Both the position numbers and the translations under genes were made by a program. The notes below the pieces were generated by a model that saw only the letters and a program-made list of their open reading frames with translations, searched no databases and had not been told where the DNA came from. This document shows positions 1 to 13,139 of a stretch of DNA of 64,000 bases, in pieces. Numbering within the stretch: position 1 is the stretch's first letter; every line of letters begins with the position of its first letter. Origin of the DNA: Mytilus edulis (Eukaryota > Mollusca > Bivalvia > Mytilida > Mytilidae); NCBI RefSeq assembly GCF_963676685.1, contig NC_092350.1, positions 3,089,486 through 3,153,485 of the forward strand. The letters are read 5' to 3'.

Positions 1-350
1 TACAAGACTAACAAAGGCCAGAGGCTCCTGACTTGGGACAGGCGCAAAAATGCGGCGGGGTTAAACATGTTTGTGAGATCTCAACCCTCTCCCTATACCT
101 CTAACCAATGTAGTAAAGTAAACGCATAACAATACGTACATTAAAATTCAGTTCAAGAGAAATCCGAGTCTGATGTCAGAAGATGTAACCAAAGAAAATA
201 AACAAAATGACAATAATACATAAATAACAACAGACTACTAGCAGTTAACTGACATGCCAGCTCCAGACTTCAACTAAACTGACTGAAAGATTATGATTTC
301 ATCATATGAACATCAGGCACAATCCTTCCCGTTAGGGGTTTAGTATCATA
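1..350 (-). repeat. 3' end of a dispersed retroelement (family B)
   Basis: Read on the minus strand this follows directly after the RT fragment at 354-897 and ends with the 'cctgtcccaagtcaggagc' motif at the window edge. The same block recurs at 39,400-39,830 in the same orientation. Shorter forms of the motif recur at 10.8, 35.2, 48.4 and 54.0 kb on the plus strand, as expected for truncated copies of one element. The block is non-coding, and its right-hand neighbour is the element's own coding remnant. Confidence 0.6.
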
Positions 351-353
351 CCA

Positions 354-897
354 TCATAACATATATGAGAAGAACATAACCCGTGTCATGCCAACAACTG
401 TTTTTAGAATAAATGTGTTTAGTTCCGATACAAAGACCTTATCAATGCCAAAATATGCAATCTTTAATGACTTGACAACAGTATCGTAATTATATCCCTT
501 CTTAATAAGTCTATTCAAAGGTTTTGTAAGTTTCTGAGGTGAATACTGACACCTTTGTGCTTTATAAAGAATATTACCATAAAAAATTGGATGTGAAATA
601 CCTGAACGTATTAAAAGTCTGCATGTTGAGCTATATTTACGAATAATGTCTTTATACCGATGATAAAATTTAGTAAATGTTTTGACTAGTTTGTGATATC
701 GAAAACCCTGGTGTAATAATTTTTCAGTAATACATAAATTTCTCTCGTTAAAATCTAAAACATTGTTACATACACGAGCGAATCGTACAAGTTGAGATAT
801 ATAAACACCGTAAGATGGTGACAAGGGAACGTCACCATCTAAAAACGGATAATTAACGATAGGAAATGAAAAATCATCCCTTTTATCATATAATTCA
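354..897 (-). pseudogene. Reverse transcriptase C-terminal fragment of a retroelement
   Basis: The minus-strand frame is open from about 908 down to 354. It reads LYDKRDDFSF, PIVNYPF, SPSYGVYISQLVRFARVC, a block with FTKFYHRYKDII, and then a short C-terminal region ending in FFSYML. This order (LYDKRDDF, PYGVYISQL, KFYxRYxDL) is what I know from the C-terminal part of reverse transcriptases encoded by abundant invertebrate retroelements, possibly Penelope-like. The polymerase core with its YxDD box would lie upstream and is absent, so the copy is truncated and cannot encode an active enzyme. The piece begins without an ATG. The fragments at 48.1 and 49.6 kb hold the IPMGTNCAP core region of a similar RT, also on the minus strand. 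Family identity is fairly sure; the clade is not. Confidence 0.75.
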
Positions 898-1255
898 TTT
901 GTGTTTCCTATTTATTATATTTTATGATAAATTGGAGTTCATACTTTTGTGTATCGTTATATTTGTACTTGTATAATAAAACAGTATAAAGCTTAACAAT
1001 AAATACGACTAATTTGAATCGAGGCATTTTGCAAAATGTAACCTCATCAGAAGAAATAAAAGTATGAAGTGATTTGAAATATGCATTTCTTTGAATGTAA
1101 TTTTATGAGAAATCGCAGCAACAGAAACTACCCGTAATGTGGGTATATGAAAGTCAACGAGAGGTAACCCAATTCAAACACGACATTGCTTAAATGCAAG
1201 CTCATCGGATTAAATAGGAGTATGAAAAAATATGAACAATGCGTTACCTAAATTG

Positions 1256-1680
1256 TAACTAAATAAAAGGCAACAGTAGTATACCAGTGTTTAAAAGTCA
1301 TACATCGATTGAGAGAAAACAAACCGGGCTTCAAACCAAAACCGATGGAAACAAATCATTAAAAAGGAACAACAGGAACACAAAGGTTTAACAACAACAA
1401 TCGCCAACACTCATTAAAGCGAACTACTAGATAATAACTACATATTCCTGACTTAGTACATGACATTTTTAGAAAAACAAATGGTGGTTTGAATCTGGTT
1501 TAATGGCAGGCCAAACATACCACTTTATGACAATGTTAAAATATATCAATAAAATACTATATACATTAATCTGATGTGAATTCAGTAGATGGAATAGGAA
1601 ATGAAACTAATATAATACAAACTATTCAATGTAAGCTAACATAATCGTCATTTTATCTCTGGTGTGAATAGTTGTCTTGT
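1256..1680. repeat. Dispersed mussel-type repeat, includes family A motif
   Basis: It contains 'attcctgacttagtac' followed by an AT-rich stretch, as in the other family A copies at 4.0, 18.0, 20.0, 33.9, 36.6, 53.7 and 60.2 kb. The beginning ('caacagtagtatacc', 'gattgagagaaaa') recurs in shorter form at 12,060-12,110. No coding potential is seen. Confidence 0.5.
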
Positions 1681-1885
1681 TGGGAATCGCACATATTCTT
1701 TTGATATTAAAATAGTTTATTCGTAAGGAAATGAATAGGTTTGAGAATAAAACCGTTAAGCTCTCTCAAGATTACATGTTTAAGGGTTAAATCATATGTC
1801 ATCAAGCGTTATTATATTTTAGAGAGTAATAAAATTGAGAATGGAAATGGGAAATGTGTCAAAAACTCGACAATACAGCAGACAA

Positions 1886-1965
1886 CAGTCGAAGGCCACC
1901 TATGGGTCTTCAGTGCAGCAAGAAATTCCCGCACCCGAAGGCGTCCTTCAGCTGGCCCCTAAACC
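1886..1965 (-). repeat. Fragment shared with 11,180-11,230
   Basis: Reverse complement contains 'ggccagctgaaggac' and 'cgggtgcgggaatttct', which recur almost unchanged in plus orientation near 11,180-11,215. There it lies in the 3' part of a family B copy. I read it as a small inverted relic of the same element. Confidence 0.5.
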
Positions 1966-2238
1966 AATATGTATACTAGTTCAGTAATAACGGACGTCAT
2001 ACTAAAATCCTAATTATACACAAGAAACTAGAATAAAAAAGTAAGACTACATTTGCTAAATGCATTCTTCTGATATTCTGATAAAGAATCAATAAGATAA
2101 ACATTTTAAGAAATTTCATGCGCTGAAAGGGTTTTTCTTAATTTATCTGCATCAGTTACTTACAAACCTAAGCATTGGAAATCCAATGATGTGTTAATAA
2201 GTTGCATCCATAGCATAATTCTTAATTTAAAACCACTG

Positions 2239-2315
2239 GTCTCCTCAAGGATCCGATCCTGTGACCTCTTTGTTTCAAAGCAGCTGCTTTTGCCAACTCG
2301 GCTAAAGCAGTTCTA
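2239..2315 (-). repeat. tRNA-like sequence, probable SINE head
   Basis: The minus strand reads 'tagccgagttggcaaaagc', close to a Pol III A box, and about 35 bases later 'ggatcggatcc', close to a B box. Between them lies a short stem-loop around 'tttgaaaca'. The pairing is imperfect and no acceptor stem is obvious, so this is more likely a decayed tRNA-derived SINE head than a working tRNA gene. Confidence 0.35.
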
Positions 2316-2339
2316 CCATAGTTAAATCCGTAACGGCCG

Positions 2340-3960
2340 GCTATATATCTACTACATACACACTAGCAATGTTTCACAGGTACCATAATCATTGATATTA
2401 TGGATGAGGGAAAAGTAATTTTTTTTCAGTACAATAACTTTTATTGAACTTTTTGATATTTTATACCCTTTTATGGATATAATAATCAGATAAATGTAAA
2501 GGATTTTAGGGAAAAACGAAATCAGAGATTCACTTTAAATAGTTATGACAAAGTTAAAGTAAATAGTTATTTTGTACAGGTATATTACGATGGTAAAGTG
2601 ATTGCATTCAAAACGCATTAAATGCATGTTTTTCATTTCTTCCTTTGATTATTAATGACAAATTAATAATCATATTTTTACAGATTATGCACACACCCTA
2701 CAACCGTAATGACCCACAAAAAACTAAATATAAGTACCTTATCTTTAGTTAAAAATCAACAAGTTATCTTTTTAATTCATAGAAAATGAGACAGTCATGT
2801 TTGTACATTGTGATTGTTCTCTCAGATGTACTATAGCTACATGTATGAGATAATTGATAAAAACATAAGGTATTTATTTATGTCGACCTAAGATGTTAAG
2901 GAATTAGTTGCTTTGGATTGCTGTCTCGTTTATCCCGCTCATCATTTTATAGTTTATATATATAGATATATATCGAATTTGACAATAAAGAAACATCTAT
3001 GTGCTTTTCATAATTTCAACTTTCGTTTAGTGTATTCATGATATACAAGGGTCGTGCTGATGCAATTACACAACATCTTCAATTGTAACATTGACTATTA
3101 TTCAGCAATCGTTAGGTCATATACCTCTTAGCTTATTTGTTCTTATACATCCGTTGCTTTCAAATAATTGGTTTGAGGGCTCCTAATTTAGGAAAAAAAT
3201 TGAAAAGCGTTTAGTACGCATGATCTTATAAAAGAGTTGTGTTCAGTTTATAATTGAAATGGCAGCAATTTAATTTCTCCGTAGCTCATATGGCAGTGCG
3301 TCATCTTTACAAATGTTATCCTTTTATTCTCAAGATGTCATGTAATTTGAAGACATTTCTAGGAATGGTGAGATTTGTGAGAACCAGGAAGCTTGAGTAC
3401 ATTTATAAAAAATTATGTTCTGTAACTGATTCTTCAAAATCAACAAGATATTATAATTAAAGAGCTATCATAATCTTACTACAAATAATTTGAATTGTAA
3501 AAACTGTAACAAAAACAACGATATTTCGGGATACTTTCCTTAAACTTTTTATTATTCGAAAAACACTGCAATCACTTACATGATAATGTAATTTAATTGA
3601 TACATTCTTATAAAGAAATGCGTATGAAACCAATGTATGCATTTTAAAGTGACAGAAACACATGTCACAAAGTACAAAAAATATCACATATAGTTGTATC
3701 GAATTGGGAAAATACATTTTAGATTTTTTATAATTTGAATAAGTTCAATTTTTTCTGTGTCTGATTTTAAGAACAAAATGTTTTTATTATGTAAACCACA
3801 ATCGTGACTTTCAAATAAATATATTATAAATGACTTCATGTAATAATTCTTTTTCTTTCCTACCACAAACAATTTATCAATATCCCAAGATGGATATGTT
3901 ATGGTCACCTCAGGGGTTTCCCCAAAGGTTGGCCTACATATCAGTGTGAAAACAACAGGT
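2340..3960. other. AT-rich stretch without recognised gene
   Basis: Short ORFs occur on both strands, including one at 3,684-4,001 (minus) whose central part resembles no family I recognise. No splice-bounded exon, array or terminal repeat stands out. Confidence 0.4.
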
Positions 3961-3974
3961 GTGCAATTAAACAG

Positions 3975-4280
3975 CATGTTTATCATCAAAAGTAAAATCA
4001 CATGGCAAAATCAAATGACAAACGAATGGACAAGAACTGTCATATTCCTGACTTGATACAGGCATTTTCAAATGTAAAAATATTGTGGATTAAACCTGGT
4101 TTTAAAGCGCTAAACCTCTCACTTTGATGACAGTCTCATCAAATTCCGTTATATTAACAATGATGCGTGAACTAAACAGACATAATAGATAAAATAGTCA
4201 AAATATTGGTACAGCAGTCATCATCGTTTAACAATTTTAAAAAGAACACTTTAACACAAAAAACATCTATCTACAAACAC
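3975..4280 (+). repeat. Dispersed repeat, family A
   Basis: Contains 'gtcatattcctgacttgata' preceded by 'atcacatggcaaaatcaaa' and an 'aaacgaatggacaag' block. All three parts recur in the same order at 19,925-20,075, 36,590-36,745 and 53,690-53,870. Confidence 0.65.
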
Positions 4281-4494
4281 ATTAGAGTTTATTAAATTTT
4301 CTTCAAACTTGTCCGTAAGGATTAATGCAACCCGAAATTAAGCTACGTGTAACTTGACCTATGTCAATTTTATTTTTCCTGATCGTTCAATAATGCACAT
4401 TTCTATTCAAGCAATAATGATAAACTTATGACATATATTTACCACGGTAAAATTTAACAAAGTCATGACAACTTTTTGGTGAAATATATTTATG

Positions 4495-4640
4495 GTATTT
4501 ATAGAAAAGAAGATGTGGTATGATTGACAATGAGACAAATATCCACAAAAAAACAAAATAGGTCACCGTACGACCTTCAACTATTAGCCAAGCCCATACC
4601 GCATAGTCAGCTATAAAAGGCCCCGATAAGACAATGTATA
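4495..4640 (-). repeat. Family B tail, minus orientation
   Basis: Reverse complement of the tail found at 37,700-37,862, 48,500-48,650 and 54,120-54,275: 'agctgactatgcggtatggg', then 'gtacggtgacctat', then 'catacca'. The apparent 115-codon ORF across it is an artefact of the repeat. Confidence 0.6.
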
Positions 4641-4904
4641 TTTCAAGGTTACAGACACTTTTACATAACAGGTTACGTTTCCAAGAGCTATACAGCGGAA
4701 GTAGATATACATAATGGTGACAATGTATGTTCTTTATATAATCTTCATTGATATAGGAACACTTCTCCTTCAAGGGTAAAAGGTAACAGGTCTATTTCTA
4801 TATACAAACATACTTTTAGTTACAAATAGAATTATATCATTATTTAGGAACATTTGTCGTTTTGTTAAAATTATCATTTGACATTAAAAGATCTGTTAAG
4901 CCGC

Positions 4905-7900
4905 TGATTATAGACTAGTAGTATCGGAGGTTATCCCCAGAGTATCGAGCCACTTCCTATAACTCCGCATTACACTACTCATACTGCTCATAGACTGGTA
5001 GTATCAAAGAGTTCTTCCAAGATATCTAGCCACTTCCTATAACTCTACATTACACTCCTCGTACTGCTCGTAGACTGGTAGTATCGAAGAGTAATCTCAG
5101 AGTATCTAGCCACTTCCTATAACTCTACTTTTCACTACTCGTACTGCTCATAGACTGGTAGTATCGGAGAGTAATCGTAGAGTATCTAGCCACTTCCTAT
5201 AACTCTACATTACACTACTCATACTGCTCTTAGACTGGTAGTATCGGAGAGTATCCCCATAGTATCTCGTCACTTCCTATAACTCTACATTACACTACTC
5301 ATACTGCTCATAGACTGGTAGTATCGGAGAGTATCCCCATAGTATCTCGTCACTTCCTATAACTCTACATTACACTACTCATACTGCTCATACACTGGTA
5401 GTATCGGAGAGTAATCCCAGAGTATCTAGCCACTTCCTATAACTCTACTATTCACTACTGATACTGCTCATAGACTGGTAGTATCGGAGAGTATCCCCAT
5501 AGTATCTCGCGACTTCTTATAACTCTACATTACACTAATCGTACTGCTCATAGACTGGTAGTATCGGAGAGTATCCCCATAGTATCTCGTCACTTCCTAT
5601 AACTCTACATTATACTACTCATACTGCTCATAGACTGGTAGTATCGGAGAGTATCCCCATAGTATTTCGTCACTTCCTATAACTCTATATTAAACCAATC
5701 ATACTGCTCATAGACTAATAGTATCGGAAAGTATCCCCATAGTATTTCGTCCCTTCCTATAACTCTACATTATACTACTCATACTGCTCATACACTGGTA
5801 GTATCGAAGAGTAATCTCAGAGTATCTAGCCACTTCCTATAACTCTATTTTTCACTACTCGTACTGCTCGTAGACTGGTAGTATCGGAGAGTAATCCCAT
5901 AGTATCTCGTCACTTCCTATAACTCTACATTATACTACTCATACTGCTCATAGACTGGTAGTATCGGAGCGTAGTCCCATAGTATCTCGTCACTTCCTAT
6001 AACTCTACATTACACTAATCGTACTGCTGATAGACTGGTAGTATCGGAGAGTATCCCCATAGTATCTCGCGACTTCCTATAACTCTACATTACACTACTC
6101 ATACTGCTCATAGACTGGTAGTATCGGAGCGTAGTCCCATAGTATCTCGTCACTTCCTATAACTCTACATTACACTACTCATACTGCTCATAGACTGGTA
6201 GTATCGGAGAGTAATCCCAGAGTATCTAGCCACTTCCTATAACTCTACTTTTCACTACTCGTACTGCTCATAGACTGGTAGTATCGGAGAGTAATCCTAG
6301 AGTATCTCGTCACTTCCTATAACTCTATATTATACTACTCATACTGTTCATAGACTGGTAGTATCGGAGAGTATCCCCATAGTATCTCGTCCCTTCCTAT
6401 AGCTCTACATTACGTATATACACTAATCGTACTGCTCGTAGACTGGTAGTATCGGAGAGTATCCCCATAGTATCTCGTCACTTCCTATAACTCTACATTA
6501 CACTACTCATACTGCTCATAGACTGGTAGTATCGGAGTGTAGTCCTAGAGTATGTAGCCACTTCCTATAACTCTACATTACACTACTCATACTGCTCATA
6601 GACTGCTGGTATCGGAGTGTAGTCCTAGAGTATGTAGCCACTTCCTATAACTCTACTTTTCACTACTCGTACTGCTCATAGACTGGTAGTATCGGAGAGT
6701 AATCCTAGAGTATCTAGCCACTTCCTATAACTCTACATTACACTACTCGTACTGCTCATAGACTGGTAGTATCGGAGAGTATCCCCATAGTATCTCGTCA
6801 CTTCCTATAACTCTACATTACACTAATCGTACTGCTCATAGACTGGTAGTATCGGAGAGTATCCCCATAGTATCTCGTCACTTCCTATAACTCTACATTA
6901 CACTACTCGTACTGCTCATAGACTGGTAGTATCGGAGAGTATCCCCATAGTATCTCGTCACTTCCTATAACTCTACATTACACTACTCATACTGCTCATA
7001 GACTGGTAGTATCGGAGAGTAATCGTAGAGTATCTAGCCACTTCCTATAACTCTACATTACACTACTCATACTGCTCATAGACTGGTAGTATCGGAGAGT
7101 ATCCCCATAGTATCTCGCGACTTCCTATAACTCTACATTACACTACTCATACTGCTCATAGACTGGTAGTATCGGAGAGTATCCCCATAGTATCTCGCCA
7201 CTTCCTATAACTCTACATTTCACTACTCATACTGCTCATAGACTGGTAGTATCGGAGAGTATCCCCATAGTATCTCGCGACTTCCTATAACTCTACATTA
7301 CACTACTCGTACTGCTCATAGACTAGTAGTATCGGAGAGTATCCCCATAGTATCTCGTCACTTCCTATAACTCTACATTACACTACTCATACTGCTCATA
7401 GACTGGTAGTATCGGAGAGTAATCGTAGAGTATCTAGCCACTTCCTATAACTCTACATTACACTACTCATACTGCTCATAGACTGGTAGTATCGGAGAGT
7501 ATCCCCATAGTATCTCGCGACTTCCTATAACTCTACATTACACTACTCATACTGCTCATAGACTGGTAGTATCGGAGAGTAATCGTAGAGTATCTAGCCA
7601 CTTCCTATAACTCTACATTACACTACTCATACTGCTCATAGACTGGTAGTATCGGAGAGTAATCGTAGAGTATCTCGCCACTTCCTATAATTCTACATTA
7701 CACTAATCGTACTGCTCATAGACTTGTAGTATCGGAAAGTATCCCCATAGTATCTGGCCACTTCCTATAGCTCTACATTACGTATATACACTAATCGTAC
7801 TGCTCATAGACTGGTAGTATCGGAGAGAATGCCCTGAGTATCTAGCCACTTCCTATAACTCTACATTACACTAATCGTACTGCTCATAGACTGGTAGTAT

Positions 7901-10757
7901 CGGAGTGTAGTCCTAGAGTATGTAGCCACTTCCTATAACTCTACATTACACTACTCATACTGCTCATAGACTGGTAGTATCGGAGAGTATCCCCATAGTA
8001 TCTCGTCACTTCCTATAACTCTACATTATACTACTCATACTGCTCATAGAATGGTAGTATCGGAGAGTATCCCCATAGTATCTCGTCACTTCCTATAACT
8101 CTACATTATACTACTCATACTGCTCATAGACTGGTAGTATCGGAGAGTAATCCCAGAGTATCTAGCCACTTCCTATAACTCTACATTATACTACTCATAC
8201 TGCTCATAGACTGGTAGTATCGGAGAGTAATCCCAGAGTATCTCGTCACTTCCTATAACTCTACATTACACTACTCATACTGCTCATAGACTGGTAGTAT
8301 CGGAGAGTATCCCCATAGTATCTCGCCACTTCCTATAACTCTACATTACACTACTCATACTGCTCATAGACTGGTAGTATCGGAGAGTAATCCCAGAGTA
8401 GCTAGCCTCTTCCTTTAGCTCTACATTACGTATATACACTAATCGTACTGCTCATAGACTGGTAGTATCGGAGAGAATACCTAGGGTATCTCGCGACTTC
8501 CTTTAACTCTACATTATACTACTCATACTGCTCATAGACTGGTAGTATCGGAGAGTAATCCCAGAGTATCTCGTCACTTCCTATAACTCTACCTTACACT
8601 ACTCATACTGCTTATAGACTGGTAGTATCGGAGAGTATCCCCATAGTATCTCGTCACTTCCTATAACTCTACATTACACTACTCATACTGCTCATAGACT
8701 GGTAGTATCGGAGAGTAATCCTAGAGTATCTAGCCACTTCCTATAACTCTACATTATACTACTCATACTGCTCATAGACTGGTAGTTTCGGAGAGTAATC
8801 CCAGAGTATCTCGTTACTTCCTATAACTCTACATTACACTACTCATACTGCTTATAGACTGGTAGTATCGGAGAGTATCCCCATAGTATCTCGTCCATTC
8901 CTATAACTCTACATTATACTACTCATACTGCTCATAGACTGGTAGTATCGGAAAGTATCCCCATAGTATCTCGTCACTTCCTATTACTCTACATTATACT
9001 ACTCATACTGTTCATAGACATGTAGTATCGGAGAGTATTCCCTGAGTATCTAGCCACTTTTTAGAACTCTACATTACACTACTCATACTGCTCATAGACT
9101 GGTAGTATCGGAGAGTATCCCCATAGTATCTCGTCCCTTCCTATAGCTCTACATTACGTATATACACTAATCGTACTGCTCATAGACTGGTAGTATCGGA
9201 GAGTATCCCCATAGTATTTCGTCACTTCCTATAACTCTACATTATACTACTCATACTGCTCATAGACTGGTAGTATCGGAGAGTATCCCCATAGTATCTC
9301 GTCACTTCCTATAACTCTACATTATACTACTCATACCACTCATAGAATGGTAGTATCGGAGAGTATCCCCATAGTATCTCGTCACTTCCTATAACTCTAC
9401 ATTACACTACTCATACTGCTCATAGACTGGTAGTATCGGAGAGTATCCCCATAGTATCTCGTCACTTCCTATAACTCTACATTACACTACTCATACTGCT
9501 CATAGACTGGTAGTATCGGAGCGTAGTCCCATAGTATCTCGTCACTTCCTATAACTCTACATTACTCTAATCGTACGGCTCATAGACTGGTAGTATCGGA
9601 AATTATCCCCATAGTATCTCGCCACTTCCTATAGCTCTACATTACGTATATACACTAATCGTGCTGCTCATAGACTGGTAGTATCGGAAAGTATCCCCAT
9701 AGTATCTCGTCACTTCCTATAACTCTACATTACACTACTCATACTGCTCATAGACTGGTAGTATCGGAAAGTATCCCCATAGTATCTCGTCACTTCCTAT
9801 AACTCTACATTACACTACTCATACTGCTCATAGACTGGTAGTATCGGAAATTATCCCCATAGTATCTCGTCACTTCCTATAACTCTACATTATACTACTC
9901 ATACTGCTCATAGACTGGTAGTATCGGAAAGTATCCCCATAGTATCTCGTCACTTCCTATAACTCTACATTATACTACTCATACTGCTCATAGACTGGTA
10001 GTATCGGAAAGTATCCCCATAGTATCTCGTCACTTCCTATAACTCTACATTATACTACTCATACTGCTCATAGACTGGTAGTATCGGAAAGTATCCCCAT
10101 AGTATCTCGTCACTTCCTATAACTCTACATTACACTACTCATACTGCTCATAGACTGGTAGTATCGGAAAGTATCCCCATAGTATCTCGTCACTTCCTAT
10201 AACTCTACATTATACTACTCATACTGCTCATAGACTGGTAGTATGGGAAAGTATCCCCATAGTATCTCGTCACTTCCTATAACTCTACATTATACTACTC
10301 ATACTGCTCATAGACTGGTAGTATCGGAGAGTATCTTCATAGTATCTCGCGACTTCCTATAACTCTACATTACACTACTCATACTGCTCAAAAGACTGGT
10401 AGTATCGGAGAGTAATCCCAGAGTATCTCGTCACTTCCTATAACTCTACATTATACTACTCATACTGCTCATAGACTGGTAGTATCGGAGAGTAATCCCA
10501 GAGTATCTAGTCACTTCCTATAACTCTACATTACACTACTCATACTGCTCATAGACTGGTAGTATCGGAAAGTATCCCCATAGTATCTTGTCACTTCCTA
10601 TAACTCTACATTACTCTAATCGTACGGCTCATAGACTGGTAGTATGGGAAAGTATCCCCATAGTATCTCGCCACTTCCTATAGCTCTACATTACGTATAT
10701 ACACTAATCGTACTGCTCATAGACTGGTAGTATCGGAGAGTATCCCAAGAGCACCGG
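4905..10757. repeat. 80-bp satellite array, about 73 monomers
   Basis: The landmark 'gtatcggaga' recurs every 80 bases (for example 5161, 5241, 5321, 5401). Each monomer also carries 'cacttcctataactctac' and 'catactgctcatagactgg'. Two main sub-types alternate irregularly: 'gtatccccatagtatctcg' and 'gtaatcccagagtatctag'. At least six monomers carry a 7-base insertion giving 'ttacgtatatac' (near 6,411, 7,779, 8,426, 9,155, 9,637 and 10,690), so those are 87 bp. The right end stops abruptly and is followed within about 20 bases by a family B copy. No ORF runs through the array. Confidence 0.97.
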
Positions 10758-10775
10758 TACTCCGCCAAATTCAGT

Positions 10776-11320
10776 ATGTATGTGCCTGTCCCAAGTCAAG
10801 AGCTTGTAATCCAGTGGTTGTCGTTTGTTATATATTCGTTTTTCGTTCATTTTTTGCACATACATTTGCCGTTAATATTCTCGTTTGAATTGTTTACATT
10901 TGTCATTTCGGGTACTTTTATAGCTGACTATGCGGTAAGGGCTTTACATATTGTTGAATGCCAAACGGAGAGCTATTATATAGTTGTTAATTTTTGTGTC
11001 ATCTTGGTCTCGTCTCCACATCTTCCTTTTTATGTTTAACCCCGCCGCACTTTTGCACCTGACCCAATCTGGAGACTCTGGCCTTTGCTAGTTTTGTAGG
11101 ATTTTTTTATTTTAGTTCCTTTATATGTTTTAGAGTTTAATATGACGTCCATTTACGCTGAAATAGTACATACTATTGTTGGCCAGCTGAAACCCGTCTC
11201 CGGGTGCGGGAATTTCTCGATTGTTGGATTCCCGTTAGTAGCCTTTATGGTTTGTCTGCATTTTGGTCGGGTTGTTGTCTCTTTAAAACACTCCCCACTT
11301 CCATTCCTAATTCATGTTTC
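10776..11320 (+). repeat. Family B retroelement 3' region, longer copy
   Basis: Begins with 'cctgtcccaagtcaagagc', continues with the 'agctgactatgcgg' block, then 'aaccccgccgca' and the 'ggccagctgaaaccc' block also seen inverted at 1.9 kb. It abuts the satellite. The overlapping short ORFs have no recognisable domain. Confidence 0.6.
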
Positions 11321-11329
11321 TCAGGTAAA

Positions 11330-12120
11330 AAAAAAGATATCAAAATTAGTATATGGTGTAGGGATTTGCAAACAAGATATAAGATGTAGGACCAAATGCA
11401 GATCACATCTGTTACAACATCTACAATGCTTAAGATAATTGCATGCAGACCGAACCCAATTAATCCGGAATGAAATGATAGCAACTTCGAACAAATACAA
11501 AATAACTTAAGTCAACAAATATAGGTCACCGAACTGCCTTTAATATGAGTATATGACACATTTGAAAGTGTCTTTTAAAAAAGATTATAAAGACAACAGT
11601 GCAGTTATGCATCCCATTTAAAAGATCATAATAATGTATAGCTTGTTTGATACATGCATGAAATATGTGTTAAGTAAAACGGTTGTATGATGTTATTTGT
11701 AGCTAATTATTTCGTTATCCCACAGGAAAACTAATAGAAATAATCAAGAAATAAGAAATTGTTATCAGATATATTGAGTTATCTTACTTTGTATACAAAT
11801 TATATAGTTTTTCATATTTTTACCAAGTATGATAATAATTTTGGACTAGAACATATGGATACAAATGATATGTTCATTTCATGTTAAAACTCAATAAACA
11901 GTTACATTGAAAAATAAGAAGATAGGAATACCATGTTTGATATTATTTCATCATATCTTCTTTTTTTTTTGCAAGCCAGACTATAAATCAACATCGTTAT
12001 ATATTTTTGTTTTGTTCAGAAAAATAACATACTCTTTTTCATCATGCACAAATAAGTGCAACAGTAATATAGCGATGTTTGGAAGTCAGAAATCAATTGA
12101 GAGAAAATAAATCCGATAAC
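11330..12120. other. Non-coding, AT-rich
   Basis: No exon with splice borders or recognisable protein motif is seen. A short segment at 12,050-12,115 matches the repeat at 1,265-1,320. Confidence 0.4.
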
Positions 12121-12699
12121 AAACCTGTGAGCATTTATTTATATAGTATTATTGTTTGAATGCACTTGACAATGTGTTTATAAATAATGTTGTAAAAAGA
12201 TTTTACAGTATCATTTTCCTTATGTTATTTCAGAGTTAAGAGATTTGCCTGTACTTTTTTAAATGTGTGTCCTTTTAAAGATCTACAATTCGTTTAGTTA
12301 TTTATTTTTCATTTCAAACTAGCATCGATATCATTATTAGGACATTCAGCCAGTCACCCTCAGAATGCACTTGTAGACAACGATGGTTGTATCAAAATTG
12401 TATGAAGCACAAAGCTACATGTCAAAAGTACACTAACCAATATATCCAATTGTATATGCTGTAATATTCTGTTGTATTACTTGTTTTGTGTCATCAAATA
12501 TACATATGAAGAAATGAATGTTACACAATATGAACAATCAAGAATTTAAAATACTCAGCATGATGCAGAGTGATTAAACATTGAAAGACTTGGGTTTAGT
12601 ATTTTTCCTGTTCGTGTTGGGCTTGATAGACCCTGATATTATCCAACCGTATAGCCTCGATTAACAGGATATTGTCAAGTTAAAAGACTATAAATGACT

Positions 12700-13128
12700 G
12701 CCATACAAATTGATGGAATTTTCATTATTCTCCGTATGTTGCTGCAGTTTTCAAATCTTCAATTGGCGATAAAAGATATTTTGCACTGAATTATGTTTTT
12801 GAGCGGGAGTATCTGGAAATTTGTTACAGTCGTAAAGACATCCTTCTAAAACCAAAAGCTGTTGTACTACGGAATTGCATTTCGTCAACTGGTCCTGTTA
12901 TTTTTTTAGATTGTTTCCATCCAGCAGAAGTTGCCTCTCTTTGGAATTTTAAATCTGATTTCGAGCGGTTTATGCTTGGTGATGAATTGAGTAACTGGTA
13001 AAAATCTAGTAAATCATCTATTATATTGCCAAGATTATCCTCTTCATCAATATAAGAAAGCATTTTGTATAAACTTGGTCGTGAATTCCTGTGATATTTT
13101 CCACACAGAAATGAACCATTTCTTTTGA
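12700..13128 (-). pseudogene. Degenerate copy of the SH2-gene tail exon
   Basis: The minus strand encodes a stretch related to the tail exon at 17,026-17,745. It shares 'IDEEDNLGNIIDDLLDF' against 'IDEGDNLDDIIEDLQDF', then 'LNSSP', then 'TTAFGFRR' against 'TTAFGFGR'. Upstream homology continues to about 13,128 (an ATG-TCT-GCT start of a block matching MSAPERD), but in another frame, so at least one frameshift lies near 13,065. The copy ends where the 46-bp array begins; no splice acceptor or SH2 exon is found to its right. The short conserved acidic segment suggests this was the functional part of the tail. Confidence 0.8.
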
Positions 13129-13139
13129 AGCAGACATCA

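Noticed and set aside
3684..4001. 105-codon ORF that might be an Ig-like exon
   Set aside because: No cysteine pair with Ig spacing, no splice borders, and its end runs into a family A repeat.
4905..10757. CRISPR-like reading of the regular array
   Set aside because: Monomers are contiguous 80-base repeats with no unique spacers, and the genome is eukaryotic.
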